Below, piece after piece: positions 1 to 9,176 of a stretch of 42,718 nt of DNA; the first letter of the stretch is position 1; every line of letters begins with the position of its first letter. A model generated the notes under the pieces. That model saw only the letters and a program-made list of their open reading frames with translations. It was not told where the DNA came from and did no database searches. Location: positions 1 through 42,718 of the forward strand of contig JAJDAP010000020.1 in the NCBI GenBank assembly GCA_029261795.1. Direction: 5' to 3'. This stretch comes from Deltaproteobacteria bacterium (lineage in GTDB: Bacteria; Myxococcota_A; UBA9160; UBA6930). The translations under genes and the position numbers were made by a program.

Positions 1-2048
1 TAGGCGCGGATCGCCGCGACGTCTTCGCTCCCGAGCCAGCGGTCGAAGCGCGGCATTCCGTTCCCTTGCAGGGCGCCGTGGAGCACGATGGAATCGAGGG
101 CGTCGTAGATCCCGACATCAGCCTTGCGCAGGTCCGGCAGCACGCCGCCACTCACCGCGCCGGCGCCATGACAGGTGCCGCACCAACGATGGAACTGGTG
201 ATTGCCAGCGAGCACCTGCTCCGCTTCGAAATCCGCCGGGATGGCTGCCAGTTCCTTCTCGATGGCTTCGTGCACCGGAAGCTTCGCGGTGCCACCGAGC
301 TTGTACACCAGCAGGTGTCCCTCGTTGTCACCGACACCGGCGGCCGCCGCGGCATCGCCGGCGGCCAGCGCGAAAGCACCGCCCCAGCCGGCCATGACGG
401 CCACGTACTGCTCCCCGTCGAGTTCATAGGTCACGGGGGCTGCGACGATGCCCGTGCCGGCAGCGGTTTCCCAAAGGAGTTCCCCGTCGGTGGCGCGATA
501 CGCGACGAAGGTGCCGTGCGCGGTCCCCTGGAAGACGAGGTTGCCCGCCGTGGTGAGCGTTCCCCCGTTCCAGGGCCCCGTGTACTGGGCGCGCCAGACT
601 TCCTTCTGTGCGACCGGGTCCCATGCCAGCAGATGGCCCGAGACTTCCTCCCGGGGGAATTCGTCGGCCACGGTGAAGTCGTAGCCGAGGTTCCAGGCGC
701 CAGGCTTGTACTCGAACTCGGGATCGACACGGAAGAAGTACGGAACTTCCTGGGTCGGGATGTAGACCAGACCGGTCATCGGATTGAACGACATCGGGTG
801 CCAGTTGTGCGCCCCGTGCGGCGAAGGCTTGATCGTGATGATCTCGTTTCGATAGTCGAGGTTCGGAACCAGCACGGGGCGCCAGGTCTCGGGATCGATC
901 CGTTCGGCCCAGGTCACTTCAGCGAAGGCTTCAGCCGAGATCGGCACGCCGGTGGCACGATCGATCACGTAGAAGAAGCCGTTCTTGGGTGCGTGCATCA
1001 GGACCTTGCGCGCCTGTCCCTCGATCTCCAGATCCGCGAGTACGATGTCCTGGGTCGCGGTGTAGTCCCAGTTGTCACCGGGCGTTTCCTGGTAGTGCCA
1101 GATCAGTTCACCGGTGTCGGGGCGCAGTGCGAGGATCGAACTCAGATAGAGATTGTCGCCGCCGGCGGGACTGCGGAGATGCTTGCTCCACGGCGAGCCG
1201 TTGCCGGTGCCGACATAGATCAGATCGAGCTCCGGGTCGTAGGCGATCGCGTTCCAGGCGGTGCCGCCGCCACCGACCTTCCAGAACTCGGCGCTGTAGT
1301 CCCAGGTCTTGGCAGCTTCTTCGAGCCCGGCGTGCTCGAACGGTTGGTCGGGATCGCCGGGCACGGTGTAGAAGCGCCAGACCTGGGCGCCGGTTTCGGC
1401 GTCGTAGGCGGTCACATAACCGCGCACACCCAGCTCAGCGCCGCCGTTCCCGATCAGCACCTTGCCCTTCACGATGCGCGGCGCCATCGTGATCGAGTAG
1501 GGACGCGTCTGGTCGACCGTCACGACTTCCCAATCCAGCTTCCCCGTTTTCGCGTCGAGCGCTCGCAAGCGGCCGTCGAGCACGCCCACGTAGACGCGTC
1601 CGCGATAGACGGCAACCCCGCGGTTTACGGCATCGCAACAGAGCTCGCCGCCGATGCTGCGGTCGACGGCAGGGTCGCTCTTCCAGACCAGTTCTCCGCT
1701 CCGGGCATCCACTGCGTAGACCACACTCCAGGTGCCGGTGGTGTAGATCACGCCGTCCACGACGATGGGCGTCGCTTCGAGGCCTCGCTTGGTTCCGGTC
1801 TCGAACGCCCAGGCCAGACCCAGACCACCGACATTGGCCGCGTCGAGTCCTTCGAGGCGACTGAAGCGCTGCTCCCCATAGTCTCCGCCATAGGTCAGCC
1901 AGCTTTCGGGTTCGTCCCTGGCCCCCCGCAAGCGCGCATCGTCGACCGCGTCGATGCCTCGCGAAGCGACAGGCGGTGCGGGCGGACTCGAGCAGGCGAG
2001 CACGATTCCGAACGCGGCCACGAAGAGGGTCAGACGCTGGAGCGACAC
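1..2048 (-). CDS. PQQ-dependent quinohemoprotein alcohol dehydrogenase (C-terminus cut by window edge)
   Basis: Oxidises alcohols or aldehydes in the periplasm with pyrroloquinoline quinone and passes electrons to its own heme c. The visible part is 682 residues. A lipoprotein-like leader ends near C19 (VLAC). Beta-propeller repeats follow, then the adjacent cysteine pair C137-C138 in GELCCD that contacts PQQ, and NWDY with catalytic Asp328. Position 330 is Thr, where lanthanide-dependent XoxF enzymes carry a second Asp, so a calcium enzyme is expected. A C-terminal cytochrome domain carries CGTCH (623-627) and a GMP motif near M665 as a possible sixth ligand. The GTG start overlaps the stop of the preceding cytochrome gene by one base (TAGTG), implying translational coupling. 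The family call is secure; the substrate is unknown. Confidence 0.93.
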   Translation of the reverse strand, partial: MSLQRLTLFVAAFGIVLACSSPPAPPVASRGIDAVDDARLRGARDEPESWLTYGGDYGEQRFSRLEGLDAANVGGLGLAWAFETGTKRGLEATPIVVDGVIYTTGTWSVVYAVDARSGELVWKSDPAVDRSIGGELCCDAVNRGVAVYRGRVYVGVLDGRLRALDAKTGKLDWEVVTVDQTRPYSITMAPRIVKGKVLIGNGGAELGVRGYVTAYDAETGAQVWRFYTVPGDPDQPFEHAGLEEAAKTWDYSAEFWKVGGGGTAWNAIAYDPELDLIYVGTGNGSPWSKHLRSPAGGDNLYLSSILALRPDTGELIWHYQETPGDNWDYTATQDIVLADLEIEGQARKVLMHAPKNGFFYVIDRATGVPISAEAFAEVTWAERIDPETWRPVLVPNLDYRNEIITIKPSPHGAHNWHPMSFNPMTGLVYIPTQEVPYFFRVDPEFEYKPGAWNLGYDFTVADEFPREEVSGHLLAWDPVAQKEVWRAQYTGPWNGGTLTTAGNLVFQGTAHGTFVAYRATDGELLWETAAGTGIVAAPVTYELDGEQYVAVMAGWGGAFALAAGDAAAAAGVGDNEGHLLVYKLGGTAKLPVHEAIEKELAAIPADFEAEQVLAGNHQFHRWCGTCHGAGAVSGGVLPDLRKADVGIYDALDSIVLHGALQGNGMPRFDRWLGSEDVAAIRA

Positions 2049-2854
2049 TAGGGTGTCACCTCGATCACGACGACATCGGAGAACAGGATGCGGCCCGAGT
2101 GTCCAGCGAAGCCGCCGCGCAACAGCTTTCCGCGAATCGGATCTTCATAGACGCCCTGCGGCGAAGCTTTTTCGGTGCCGTACCAGTAGGCCGCGGCGAG
2201 CGGGCGCTTTCCGGCCGCAGTCGCCCGCAGGGTCCAGGCGACCTGTGCCCGGCCCCATTCCTGCGTCGATGCATCCGAGTGGATGCCCGTGACATTGACG
2301 AACGAGAGATTCCGATCTCCACCGCGTCGGCCGAGCCAATCGAGTTGCTCCTTGAAGTCCTGGCCGAGTACCGTGGGCGGCTTCACGACGAACCAGCCAG
2401 CGCCGGGAGCCGGTCGCGCCTGCCAGCGATGCGCAGCGTCGACGAGCGCGACACCGATCGCGGGGCCTGCGCCGCCGGTCAGCTCGACCGTCACCGTGAA
2501 CTCCTCACCCAGCTTCACCTTGGCCGGCGCCGTCATCGAAACGGTCGAGGCTTGATCGAGGGCGCGAACGTGAGAAGCGAGTTCTTCGCGTTGCGCTGGC
2601 GCGAGCTTCGCATAACCGCCTTCGCCAGCGAGGATCAACGGGATGTGCTTGTTCTCGGCCAGCTCCTTCGTGGCGCGATCGTCAGGCGCCCCGGCGAGCG
2701 CTTCCAACGATCGGGACGAGTGGCAGCTTGCGCAAAAGGGCGCAGCGTCGGTCTGGAAGGCCGGTGTCCCACCGGGATAGGCGAAGGCGGCGTCTGCGAA
2801 TCCCCCAACGCAGGCGACCCATGACACGAACATGACGAAACTTCTGAACCTCAC
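2048..2854 (-). CDS. Secreted monoheme cytochrome c-like protein
   Basis: A 268-residue protein with an N-terminal signal peptide (cleavage probably after ADAAFA), one heme-binding motif CASCH directly after it, and a C-terminal part rich in beta-strand-like sequence without a family I recognise. The start is GTG at 2854, which overlaps the stop of the NapC-like gene as GTGA and has AAGGAG about eight bases upstream. It lies between the NapC-like gene and the PQQ dehydrogenase and overlaps both, so it is probably an electron carrier or partner subunit for the dehydrogenase (inference). A longer open frame extends upstream but has no better start. Confidence 0.8.
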   Translation of the reverse strand: MRFRSFVMFVSWVACVGGFADAAFAYPGGTPAFQTDAAPFCASCHSSRSLEALAGAPDDRATKELAENKHIPLILAGEGGYAKLAPAQREELASHVRALDQASTVSMTAPAKVKLGEEFTVTVELTGGAGPAIGVALVDAAHRWQARPAPGAGWFVVKPPTVLGQDFKEQLDWLGRRGGDRNLSFVNVTGIHSDASTQEWGRAQVAWTLRATAAGKRPLAAAYWYGTEKASPQGVYEDPIRGKLLRGGFAGHSGRILFSDVVVIEVTP

Positions 2855-3447
2855 GAAGACTCCTTCTCGAACTCGGGATGACAGCGCGCGCACTGAGCGC
2901 GCACAACGGTTGGATGCACGAAGTAGTGGTTGGCCAGGCCATCGCGTTCGTGCGAAAGATGACAGCTCACGCAATCGACTCCGAGCTCGCGGTTGTGCAG
3001 AGCCAGCTCGTGAAATGCCGGATCGCCCTGGTCGTCCGGGGCGCGTTCGTCGAATGATGCGTGACAGCGGCCGCAATCCTCGTCCCGCAGCGGCCAATGC
3101 ATGCCGTCGGGCTCTTCGAAGCGGCCGGTAAGGTACCAGAATGCGTCTTTCGCCGAGAGCAGCTTCACGGCGGCGCGCCCGCGGAAACCGCTGCCGCCGT
3201 GACAATCGATACAACGGAAAGCGCCATCCTCATGGTCGGCGTTGCCTGCCACTCCGTGCGCCACGGCAAGGGAGAGCGCGGGCCGCGCTTCGAAGTCGGC
3301 ATGGTTGTCGCGATGGAGGGGTTGATCCGCGTCCAGGTGGCACGAGATGCAGAAGCCATTGTCGGCTTCGAGCCGGTCCGTCACGACCCAACCGGTCGGC
3401 GCTGCCAGCAGCGCGGCAACCGGAATGGCAATCCCCCAACGATTCAC
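2851..3447 (-). CDS. NapC/NirT-like membrane-anchored pentaheme cytochrome c
   Basis: A 198-residue protein with an uncleaved N-terminal membrane helix (residues about 5-22) and five CxxCH motifs at residues 33, 79, 125, 159 and 186. NapC/NrfH proteins take electrons from membrane quinol, or return them to quinone, and exchange them with periplasmic partners. Four hemes are usual, so the fifth motif is a small departure. The start is GTG at 3447. It is the first gene of a minus-strand cassette in which each stop overlaps the next start, so quinone-pool linkage of the downstream PQQ dehydrogenase is the likely role (inference). Confidence 0.8.
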   Translation of the reverse strand: MNRWGIAIPVAALLAAPTGWVVTDRLEADNGFCISCHLDADQPLHRDNHADFEARPALSLAVAHGVAGNADHEDGAFRCIDCHGGSGFRGRAAVKLLSAKDAFWYLTGRFEEPDGMHWPLRDEDCGRCHASFDERAPDDQGDPAFHELALHNRELGVDCVSCHLSHERDGLANHYFVHPTVVRAQCARCHPEFEKESS

Positions 3448-3514
3448 GGCTGCATGGTCGCATGGCCCAGTGGCCGAGGGTAGAGTCGGCGGCTCTCATT
3501 TCATGGAGGAACAG

Positions 3515-4405
3515 ATGGCAAATGCGGCAAGGTTGGGCTCCCTGGGCGTCTGGACTTCGGTCGATGCGATGGCGGCCGGTGCGGCGGCCGATTTCAGCGG
3601 CCAGCTCGAGGCCTGGGGCTACGACACGCTGTGGGTCCCCGAGGCTGTCGGTCGCGACCCCTTCGCGTTTCATGGGTATCTCGCCGGCCAGACCGAGCGC
3701 CTCGTCTTCGCGACCGGCATCGCCAACATCTACGCGCGAGATCCGATGACCATGCGGGCCATCCAGGAAACCATGGGCGAACTCTCGGGTGGCCGCTTCG
3801 TACTCGGCCTCGGCGTCTCTCACGCGCCCATGGTCGAAGCTGTACGCGGCCACAGCTACGGCAAGCCGGTGAGCTCGATGCGGAACTATCTCGAGAGCAT
3901 GGCGAATGCGACCTACCTCGGGCCCAAGGCGGAGTCTTCAACCCCGATCGTGATCGCCGCGCTTCGCGAGAACATGCTGAAACTAGCAGCGGAGAAGACG
4001 GCAGGCGCTCACCCGTACAACGTCACACCCGACCACACCGCTCGCGCCCGCGAAATCCTGGGGCCCGAAGTCACGCTCGCACCCGAGCAGATGGTCCTGC
4101 TCGAGACCGACGCCAGCCGTGCGCGACGGATCGCGCGACAGAACCTGACGATCTATCTCGGTCTGCCGAACTACCGGAACAACTGGCTCTGGCAGGGCTT
4201 CGAGGAAGCCGACCTCGCTGACGGCGGCAGTGATCGACTGATCGACGCCATCGTTTGTTGGGGAGACGAGGCTGCGATCGCCCGGCGCATCCAGGAGCAT
4301 CGCGATGCCGGGGCGGACCACGTGTGCATCCAGCCGTTTCGTAGCGATGGCCAGCCGGGCCCGGACCTTCGGGTCCTGGAAGCGCTGGCGCCGGCGAAGA
4401 ACTGA
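3515..4405 (+). CDS. LLM-class (luciferase-like) putative F420-dependent oxidoreductase
   Basis: A 296-residue TIM-barrel protein of the bacterial luciferase-like superfamily. It shows LGSLGVW at the N-terminus, GYDTLWVPE, the FATGI strand and the GRFVLGLGVSH segment typical of F420-dependent members. It most resembles the probable F420-dependent subgroup around 300 residues. Start ATG 3515 is preferred because GGAGG lies about five bases upstream; ATG 3503 is in frame but has no ribosome site. It is divergent from the NapC-like gene with a short spacer. Substrate unknown. Together with the PPOX-family protein at 10042 it hints that the host makes F420, which nothing in the window proves. Confidence 0.85.
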   Translation: MANAARLGSLGVWTSVDAMAAGAAADFSGQLEAWGYDTLWVPEAVGRDPFAFHGYLAGQTERLVFATGIANIYARDPMTMRAIQETMGELSGGRFVLGLGVSHAPMVEAVRGHSYGKPVSSMRNYLESMANATYLGPKAESSTPIVIAALRENMLKLAAEKTAGAHPYNVTPDHTARAREILGPEVTLAPEQMVLLETDASRARRIARQNLTIYLGLPNYRNNWLWQGFEEADLADGGSDRLIDAIVCWGDEAAIARRIQEHRDAGADHVCIQPFRSDGQPGPDLRVLEALAPAKN

Positions 4406-4425
4406 GCGCGCCCCGGAAGCGCTGA

Positions 4426-4517
4426 ACCCCCCTCGAATGGGGGTGGGCATCGAGGGCAAGTTGTGCCGATTCAGGCCCAAAGCCCCCGTTTCGAGCCGTC
4501 TCCGGGCTCGAGGGGGG
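4426..4517 (+). other. GC-rich segment able to form mutually exclusive hairpins (306-base gap before dapL)
   Basis: The gap 4406-4711 has no convincing gene. It contains a hairpin ACCCCC/GGGGGT (4426-4431 with 4439-4444), a hairpin TCGAGCC/GGCTCGA (4491-4497 with 4505-4511), and a perfect 10-base long-range pairing CCCCCCTCGA/TCGAGGGGGG (4427-4436 with 4508-4517) that uses strands of both. The arrangement resembles a switch between alternative RNA folds, but there is no T-tract and no known riboswitch consensus. It could also be a plain terminator for the upstream gene. The rest of the gap shows nothing I can name. Confidence 0.3.
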
Positions 4518-4711
4518 ATGACTTGAACCCGTTTAATCGTTTGAATTGAGGCACTCCCCGCCAGGGGACGGCGCCGCAGCTCTTTCGGGCACCCTGCGAG
4601 CACGGCGTCGGCGTCGGCCGATTTCGGTCGGTCGACGCCATCCTTCCGCCCGATCTGACTCTGCGTCATCGGTTCTTTGCGACCGCGAGTGCCCCGCTAT
4701 GATCCGCCGCC

Positions 4712-5947
4712 ATGGCACGGATCAACGAGCACTATCGAAAACTTCAAGCTGGCTATCTGTTTCCCGAGATCTCCCGACGGGTCGCCGCATTCGGTTCCGC
4801 CAATCCGAACGCGCCGATCATCCGCCTCGGAATCGGAGACGTCACCTTGCCGTTGGCGCCGGCCGTCGTCGAAGCCCTCCATGCAGCGGTCGACGAGATG
4901 GCCAGCGCCGAGGGCTTCCGCGGCTACGGACCGGAGAACGGCTACGACTTCCTGCTCGATGCGATTCGCGAGCACGACTTCGCATCCCGCGGTGTCTCGA
5001 TCGAGCCCAATGAGATCTTCGTTTCCGATGGCAGCAAGCAGGATTCGGGAAACATCCAGGAGATCTTCGGAACCGACTGCACGCTTCTCGTGACGGACCC
5101 GGTCTACCCCGTGTACGTGGACACGAACGTCATGGCCGGCCGCACCGGAGACGGCGATGAGAACGGACGTTATGCGGGGATCCGTTATCTACCCGCCACC
5201 GAGGAAAACGGTTTCACGCCGCCCCCTCCGAGCGATCGCGTCGACCTCGCCTACCTCTGCTCGCCCAACAATCCGACCGGCGCCGTGATGGATCGTGCCG
5301 GGCTGACCGCCTGGGTCGATTGGGCTCGCGCCAACGATGCCATCCTGATTTTCGATGCGGCCTATGACGCTTTCATCCAGGACCCGGCACTGCCGCGATC
5401 CATCTACGAGATCGAGGGCGCCCGGGACTGCGCGATCGAGATGCGCAGCTTCTCGAAGCGCGCGGGATTCACCGGCGTGCGCTGCGCGTATACCGTGATT
5501 CCAGCGGAGTGCAGCGGAACCACGGCGTCCGGCGAACGCGTCCCGCTGCGCGAACTGTGGGCCCGCCGTCACGCCACCAAGTTCAACAGCGTGCCCTACG
5601 TGATTCAGCGAGCCGCCGCCGCCGTCTTCTCGTCGGACGGCCGGAAGCAGACGGCCGAGCAGGTCTCGTTCTACATGGAGAATGCGCGGCGGGTCCGCCA
5701 AGGCCTGGGCGACGCCGGCTTCACGGTCTTCGCTGGAGAGCACGCGCCGTACATCTGGATGCGTACGCCGGATGGACTCTCTTCCTGGGAGTTCTTCGAT
5801 CGTCTGCTGAACGAGACGAACGTCGTCGGCACCCCGGGCTCGGGATTCGGGCCCTCGGGCGAGGGCTACTTTCGGATCTCCGCTTTCAACTCCCGCGAGA
5901 ACGTCGACGAAGCCGTCACCCGGATTCGCGACGCGTTCGGAAGCTAG
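4712..5947 (+). CDS. dapL: LL-diaminopimelate aminotransferase
   Basis: Converts tetrahydrodipicolinate directly to LL-2,6-diaminopimelate with glutamate as amino donor, the short lysine and peptidoglycan route found in plants, chlamydiae and several bacterial phyla. At 411 residues it matches the family length. It has the family N-terminus ([17 protein letters not shown]), [24 protein letters not shown] with N187, D215 and Y218 near PLP, and SFSKRAG with the PLP-binding Lys249. Cytosolic, fold-type I PLP enzyme. It is followed after five bases by an enoyl-CoA isomerase gene, so it probably shares a transcript with fatty-acid-type genes, an unusual partnership. The start is ATG with no strong ribosome site. 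Confidence 0.95.
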   Translation: MARINEHYRKLQAGYLFPEISRRVAAFGSANPNAPIIRLGIGDVTLPLAPAVVEALHAAVDEMASAEGFRGYGPENGYDFLLDAIREHDFASRGVSIEPNEIFVSDGSKQDSGNIQEIFGTDCTLLVTDPVYPVYVDTNVMAGRTGDGDENGRYAGIRYLPATEENGFTPPPPSDRVDLAYLCSPNNPTGAVMDRAGLTAWVDWARANDAILIFDAAYDAFIQDPALPRSIYEIEGARDCAIEMRSFSKRAGFTGVRCAYTVIPAECSGTTASGERVPLRELWARRHATKFNSVPYVIQRAAAAVFSSDGRKQTAEQVSFYMENARRVRQGLGDAGFTVFAGEHAPYIWMRTPDGLSSWEFFDRLLNETNVVGTPGSGFGPSGEGYFRISAFNSRENVDEAVTRIRDAFGS

Positions 5948-5952
5948 GCGCG

Positions 5953-6648
5953 ATGTCACTGGAACTGCGGCGAGACGGCGAAGTCTTCATCCTTGCGATG
6001 GACGACGGAGAGAACCGCTTTCGCGACGATTCGATCGCAGCCTTCAACCGGGCACTGGATGAAGTCGAGGCCGCCGAGGGACCGAAGGCGCTGGTCACCA
6101 CCGGGACCGGCAAGTTCTACTCGAACGGCCTCGATCTCGAGTGGGCGATGGCGAACGTGCGCGACGATTTCGATCGCTACATTTCGGCTGTCATCGCCAT
6201 CTACGGCCGTGTCCTGACGTTTCCCTGTGCGACGGTCGCCGCCGTCAACGGGCACGCTTTCGGCGCCGGCGGCCAGCTGATGATGGCCCACGACTTCCGG
6301 GTCATGCGGGAAGACCGTGGCTACTTCTGCATGCCCGAAATCGACATGCAGGCGCCCCTCCACCCCGGGATGACCGCGATCCTCCAGGCGCGATTGCCGG
6401 CCCAGACCGTTCACGAGGTCATCGCCACCGGACGCCGCTATGGCGGCCCGGACGCTCAGTCCGCCGGAATCGTCGAGCACATCGCCGCCGAGGCGGACGT
6501 ACTGCCGCGCGCGATCGCGATCGCGGCTCGCTTGGCCAGCAAGGCGCACCCGGTCATGTCGACCCTGAAGGCCGGCCTCTACCCCCATGTCCTCGAGGCC
6601 CTCAGCCAGAAAATGAGCGGGGACGTGATTCCTGGAGAGAGCCGTTGA
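5953..6648 (+). CDS. Enoyl-CoA hydratase/isomerase family protein (delta3-delta2-enoyl-CoA isomerase-like)
   Basis: A 231-residue crotonase-fold protein. KFYSNGLDLEW (residues about 55-65) and NGHAFGAGGQL form the oxyanion-hole regions; the SNGLDLEW form is typical of peroxisomal-type enoyl-CoA delta isomerases rather than classical hydratases. The family isomerises 3-enoyl-CoA to 2-enoyl-CoA in unsaturated fatty-acid oxidation. It starts five bases after dapL, and its stop overlaps the TTG start of the dehydrogenase gene, so the three genes look co-transcribed. The hydratase/isomerase distinction rests on motif resemblance only. Confidence 0.85.
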   Translation: MSLELRRDGEVFILAMDDGENRFRDDSIAAFNRALDEVEAAEGPKALVTTGTGKFYSNGLDLEWAMANVRDDFDRYISAVIAIYGRVLTFPCATVAAVNGHAFGAGGQLMMAHDFRVMREDRGYFCMPEIDMQAPLHPGMTAILQARLPAQTVHEVIATGRRYGGPDAQSAGIVEHIAAEADVLPRAIAIAARLASKAHPVMSTLKAGLYPHVLEALSQKMSGDVIPGESR

Positions 6649-7394
6649 GCAGATCGGCCTCGCTTCGAATCGGCGTGATCGGCGCTGGCGTCATGGGCGG
6701 CGGCATTGCCCAGAGCACGGCAGCCGCGGGCTACGCGACGATCTGCACCGATATTTCCGAAGCGGCCCTCGACGTGGCCCGACGCGATAGCGAGGAGAGC
6801 CGGTTCGGTCTCGCAGGCTCCGTGCAGCGCGGGAAGCTGACCGCCAGCGAAGCGGACGACGCTCGGGGCCGAATCACCTGGACTGGCGAATTCGAAGCCG
6901 CCGCGAGCTGCGACCTGGTGATCGAGTGCGTGCCCGAGCGGCTCGACCTGAAGTTGGGCGTGTTCCGGGATCTCGACGCGGCGGCACCGGAGGCCGCAAT
7001 CCTGGCATCGAACACGTCCGGCTTCCCGATCGTGGCCATGGCTGGCGCGACCACTCGACCGGACCGCGTGATCGGCTGGCACTGGGCATCGCCCGCCTTC
7101 GTGATGAAGTTCGCCGAGATCGTGGTGGCGCCGGGAACCTCCGACGAGACCCGCGACAGCGTGGTCGAAGTCGCCGGCCGTTGCGGCAAGAATCCCATCG
7201 TCGTGAAGGACAATCCGATGGCCTGGGGATTCGTCGCGAACCGCATCTACGGCGCGATGCTCCGCGAAGCAGCCCGCGTCGCCGAAGAAGGCGTCGCCGA
7301 CCATGCCGAAATCAACCAACTGATGGTCGATTGCTTCCGCTGGCCCGTCGGCCCCTTCGCCATGATCAAGGGCGCCGGCAGCGGCTGGAAGTAG
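6645..7394 (+). CDS. 3-hydroxyacyl-CoA dehydrogenase, short form
   Basis: NAD-dependent oxidation of 3-hydroxyacyl-CoA. The start is TTG 6645, overlapping the previous stop as TTGA with GGAGAG five bases upstream. The Rossmann motif is GVIGAGVMGGGIA (about residues 10-22). ASNTSG and the HWASPAF segment carry the catalytic region, and VKDNPMAWGFVANRI leads into the C-terminal helical domain. At 249 residues it is shorter than the usual 280-310. The helical domain stops soon after WPVGPFAM, and the stop codon lies one base before a palindromic repeat, so either this is a naturally short member or the repeat replaced the original end. Confidence 0.85.
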   Translation: MSRSASLRIGVIGAGVMGGGIAQSTAAAGYATICTDISEAALDVARRDSEESRFGLAGSVQRGKLTASEADDARGRITWTGEFEAAASCDLVIECVPERLDLKLGVFRDLDAAAPEAAILASNTSGFPIVAMAGATTRPDRVIGWHWASPAFVMKFAEIVVAPGTSDETRDSVVEVAGRCGKNPIVVKDNPMAWGFVANRIYGAMLREAARVAEEGVADHAEINQLMVDCFRWPVGPFAMIKGAGSGWK

Positions 7395-7395
7395 C

Positions 7396-7476
7396 AGCGG
7401 GGACGGACTCCTCATCTTTCAAGTTTGCAAGTTTGAAAAACTTGCAAACTTGAAAGATGAGGAGTCCGTCCCCGCT
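7396..7476. repeat. Palindromic repeat, copy 1
   Basis: A perfect inverted repeat with 36-base arms (7396-7431 and 7441-7476) and a nine-base loop. The outer arm begins AGCGGGGACGGACTCCTCA. It fills the space between two convergent stop codons exactly: the dehydrogenase ends at 7394 and the ettA stop begins at the last base of the repeat. As RNA it would fold on either strand and could end transcription both ways. Related palindromes lie at 21705 and 42561. Confidence 0.9.
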
Positions 7477-9149
7477 CAGTGGATGCGCTTGAACTTCATG
7501 CGGTGGGGTTGGTCGGCGTCGGCGCCCTTGCGGCGTTTCAGATCTGCTTCGTAGTCCTGGTAGTTGCCCTCGAACCACTCGACGTGGGAATCACCCTCGA
7601 AGGCCAGGATATGGGTCGCGATCCTGTCGAGGAACCAGCGATCATGGGAGATCACCGCGGCGCATCCGGCGAACCCCAGCAGCGACTCTTCGAGTGCGCG
7701 CAGCGTATCGACGTCGAGGTCGTTGGTCGGTTCGTCGAGTAGCAGGACGTTGCCGGCACTCTTCAGCAGCTTGGCCAGGTGAACGCGATTCCGCTCACCG
7801 CCCGAGAGCGTGGCCACGTCCTTCTGTTGGTCCGGGCCGCGGAAGCCGAACTGGCCGACATAGGCACGAGCGTTCAGTTCGCGCTTGCCGATCATCAGAT
7901 GGTCGACGCCCTCACTCACCGCGTCGTAGACCGACATACCCGGCTCCAGTGCTGCCCGACTCTGATCCACGTAGGCGATCTTCACGGTCTCGCCGATGCT
8001 GAGTGAACCCGCATCGGGCTTCTCCTCACCGACCAACATCCGGAACAACGTGGTCTTGCCCGCGCCGTTGCCGCCGATCACGCCGACGATTCCGCCGGGC
8101 GGTAGCGAGAACGACAGATCATCGATCAAGAGCTGATCGCCGAAGCCCTTGCTGAGCCCCTCGGCGCGCACCACGTGGTCGCCGAGCCGCGGGCCCTGGG
8201 GAATCGCGATCTCGACCGACTCGAGGGCGCGCTGGTCTTCTTCCTTCCGAAGTGCGTCGAAAGCCGAAATGCGTGCCTTGCTCTTCGTCTGACGCGCGCG
8301 TGGGCTCATGCGGATCCAATCGAGCTCGCGCTCCAGCGTACGCTGACGTGCGCCGGCCTTCTTCTCCGCGACCGCGAGCCGGGCCTGCTTCTGCTCGAGC
8401 CAGCCCGAGTAGTTCCCCTCGTACGGAATCCCCCGGCCGCGATCCAGTTCGAGAATCCAGCCTGCAACGTTGTCGAGGAAATAGCGATCATGGGTCACCG
8501 CCACGACGGTGCCCGGGTATTCATGGAGGAAGCGCTCGAGCCAGGCCACGGACTCGGCGTCGAGGTGATTGGTCGGCTCGTCGAGGAGCAGCATGTCCGG
8601 CTTCTGGAGCAGCAACCGGCAGAGCGCGACGCGGCGACGTTCGCCACCCGAAAGTTTGCTCACGTCGGAATCCGGTGGAGGCAAACGCAGCGCATCCATG
8701 GCGATGTCCAGGGTCCGGTCGAGTTCCCAGCCGTTGGCCGCCTCGATCTGGTCCTGGATCTTGCCCTGCTCTTCGAGCAGCGCGTTCATCTCGTCGTCTT
8801 CCATCGGTTCGGCGAACCTGGCCGAGACGGTTTCGAAACGGGCCAACAGATCCCGTAGCTCGCCGACGCCGTCCTCGACGTTGCCCTTCACGTCCTTGGC
8901 GGGATCGAGATCTGGTTCTTGGGGAAGGAAGCCGACGCGCAGACCGTCCGCCGGCCGCGCTTCGCCGAGGATGTCCGTATCCTGGCCGGCCATGATGCGC
9001 AGCAGGCTGGATTTCCCGGCGCCATTGGAGCCGAGCACACCGATCTTGGCGCCGGGCAGGAACGCCAACGTGATGCCGTCAAGGATCACGCGATCCGGCG
9101 GCACGACCTTGCCCAGGTCCTGCATGGTAAAGACGAACTCGTGGGCCAT
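7476..9149 (-). CDS. ettA: Energy-dependent translational throttle protein (ABC-F ATPase)
   Basis: A soluble ABC-F protein with two ATP-binding cassettes that binds the ribosomal E site and gates the first steps of elongation according to ATP/ADP. At 557 residues it is nearly identical in length to Escherichia coli EttA. First cassette: Walker [10 protein letters not shown] (40-48), signature LSGGERRRV and [11 protein letters not shown]. Second cassette: [18 protein letters not shown] and [11 protein letters not shown]. The EttA-type N-terminus [14 protein letters not shown] is present. ATG 9149 is chosen because AGGAG lies upstream at usable distance; the in-frame GTG at 9161 sits on that AGGAG. 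It follows the beta-hydroxyacid dehydrogenase gene by 27 bases on the same strand. Confidence 0.95.
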   Translation of the reverse strand: MAHEFVFTMQDLGKVVPPDRVILDGITLAFLPGAKIGVLGSNGAGKSSLLRIMAGQDTDILGEARPADGLRVGFLPQEPDLDPAKDVKGNVEDGVGELRDLLARFETVSARFAEPMEDDEMNALLEEQGKIQDQIEAANGWELDRTLDIAMDALRLPPPDSDVSKLSGGERRRVALCRLLLQKPDMLLLDEPTNHLDAESVAWLERFLHEYPGTVVAVTHDRYFLDNVAGWILELDRGRGIPYEGNYSGWLEQKQARLAVAEKKAGARQRTLERELDWIRMSPRARQTKSKARISAFDALRKEEDQRALESVEIAIPQGPRLGDHVVRAEGLSKGFGDQLLIDDLSFSLPPGGIVGVIGGNGAGKTTLFRMLVGEEKPDAGSLSIGETVKIAYVDQSRAALEPGMSVYDAVSEGVDHLMIGKRELNARAYVGQFGFRGPDQQKDVATLSGGERNRVHLAKLLKSAGNVLLLDEPTNDLDVDTLRALEESLLGFAGCAAVISHDRWFLDRIATHILAFEGDSHVEWFEGNYQDYEADLKRRKGADADQPHRMKFKRIH

Positions 9150-9176
9150 CGCTGGGCTCACTCCTGGTGAGAGGAA

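Noticed and set aside
66..2051. Long plus-strand open frame of 661 codons
   Set aside because: It is the antisense shadow of the PQQ dehydrogenase; the minus strand shows clear family motifs, while the plus product has none.
4426..4444. T-arm-like hairpin with a seven-base loop CTCGAAT, suggesting a tRNA
   Set aside because: No matching acceptor stem, D-arm or anticodon arm fits around it on either strand.
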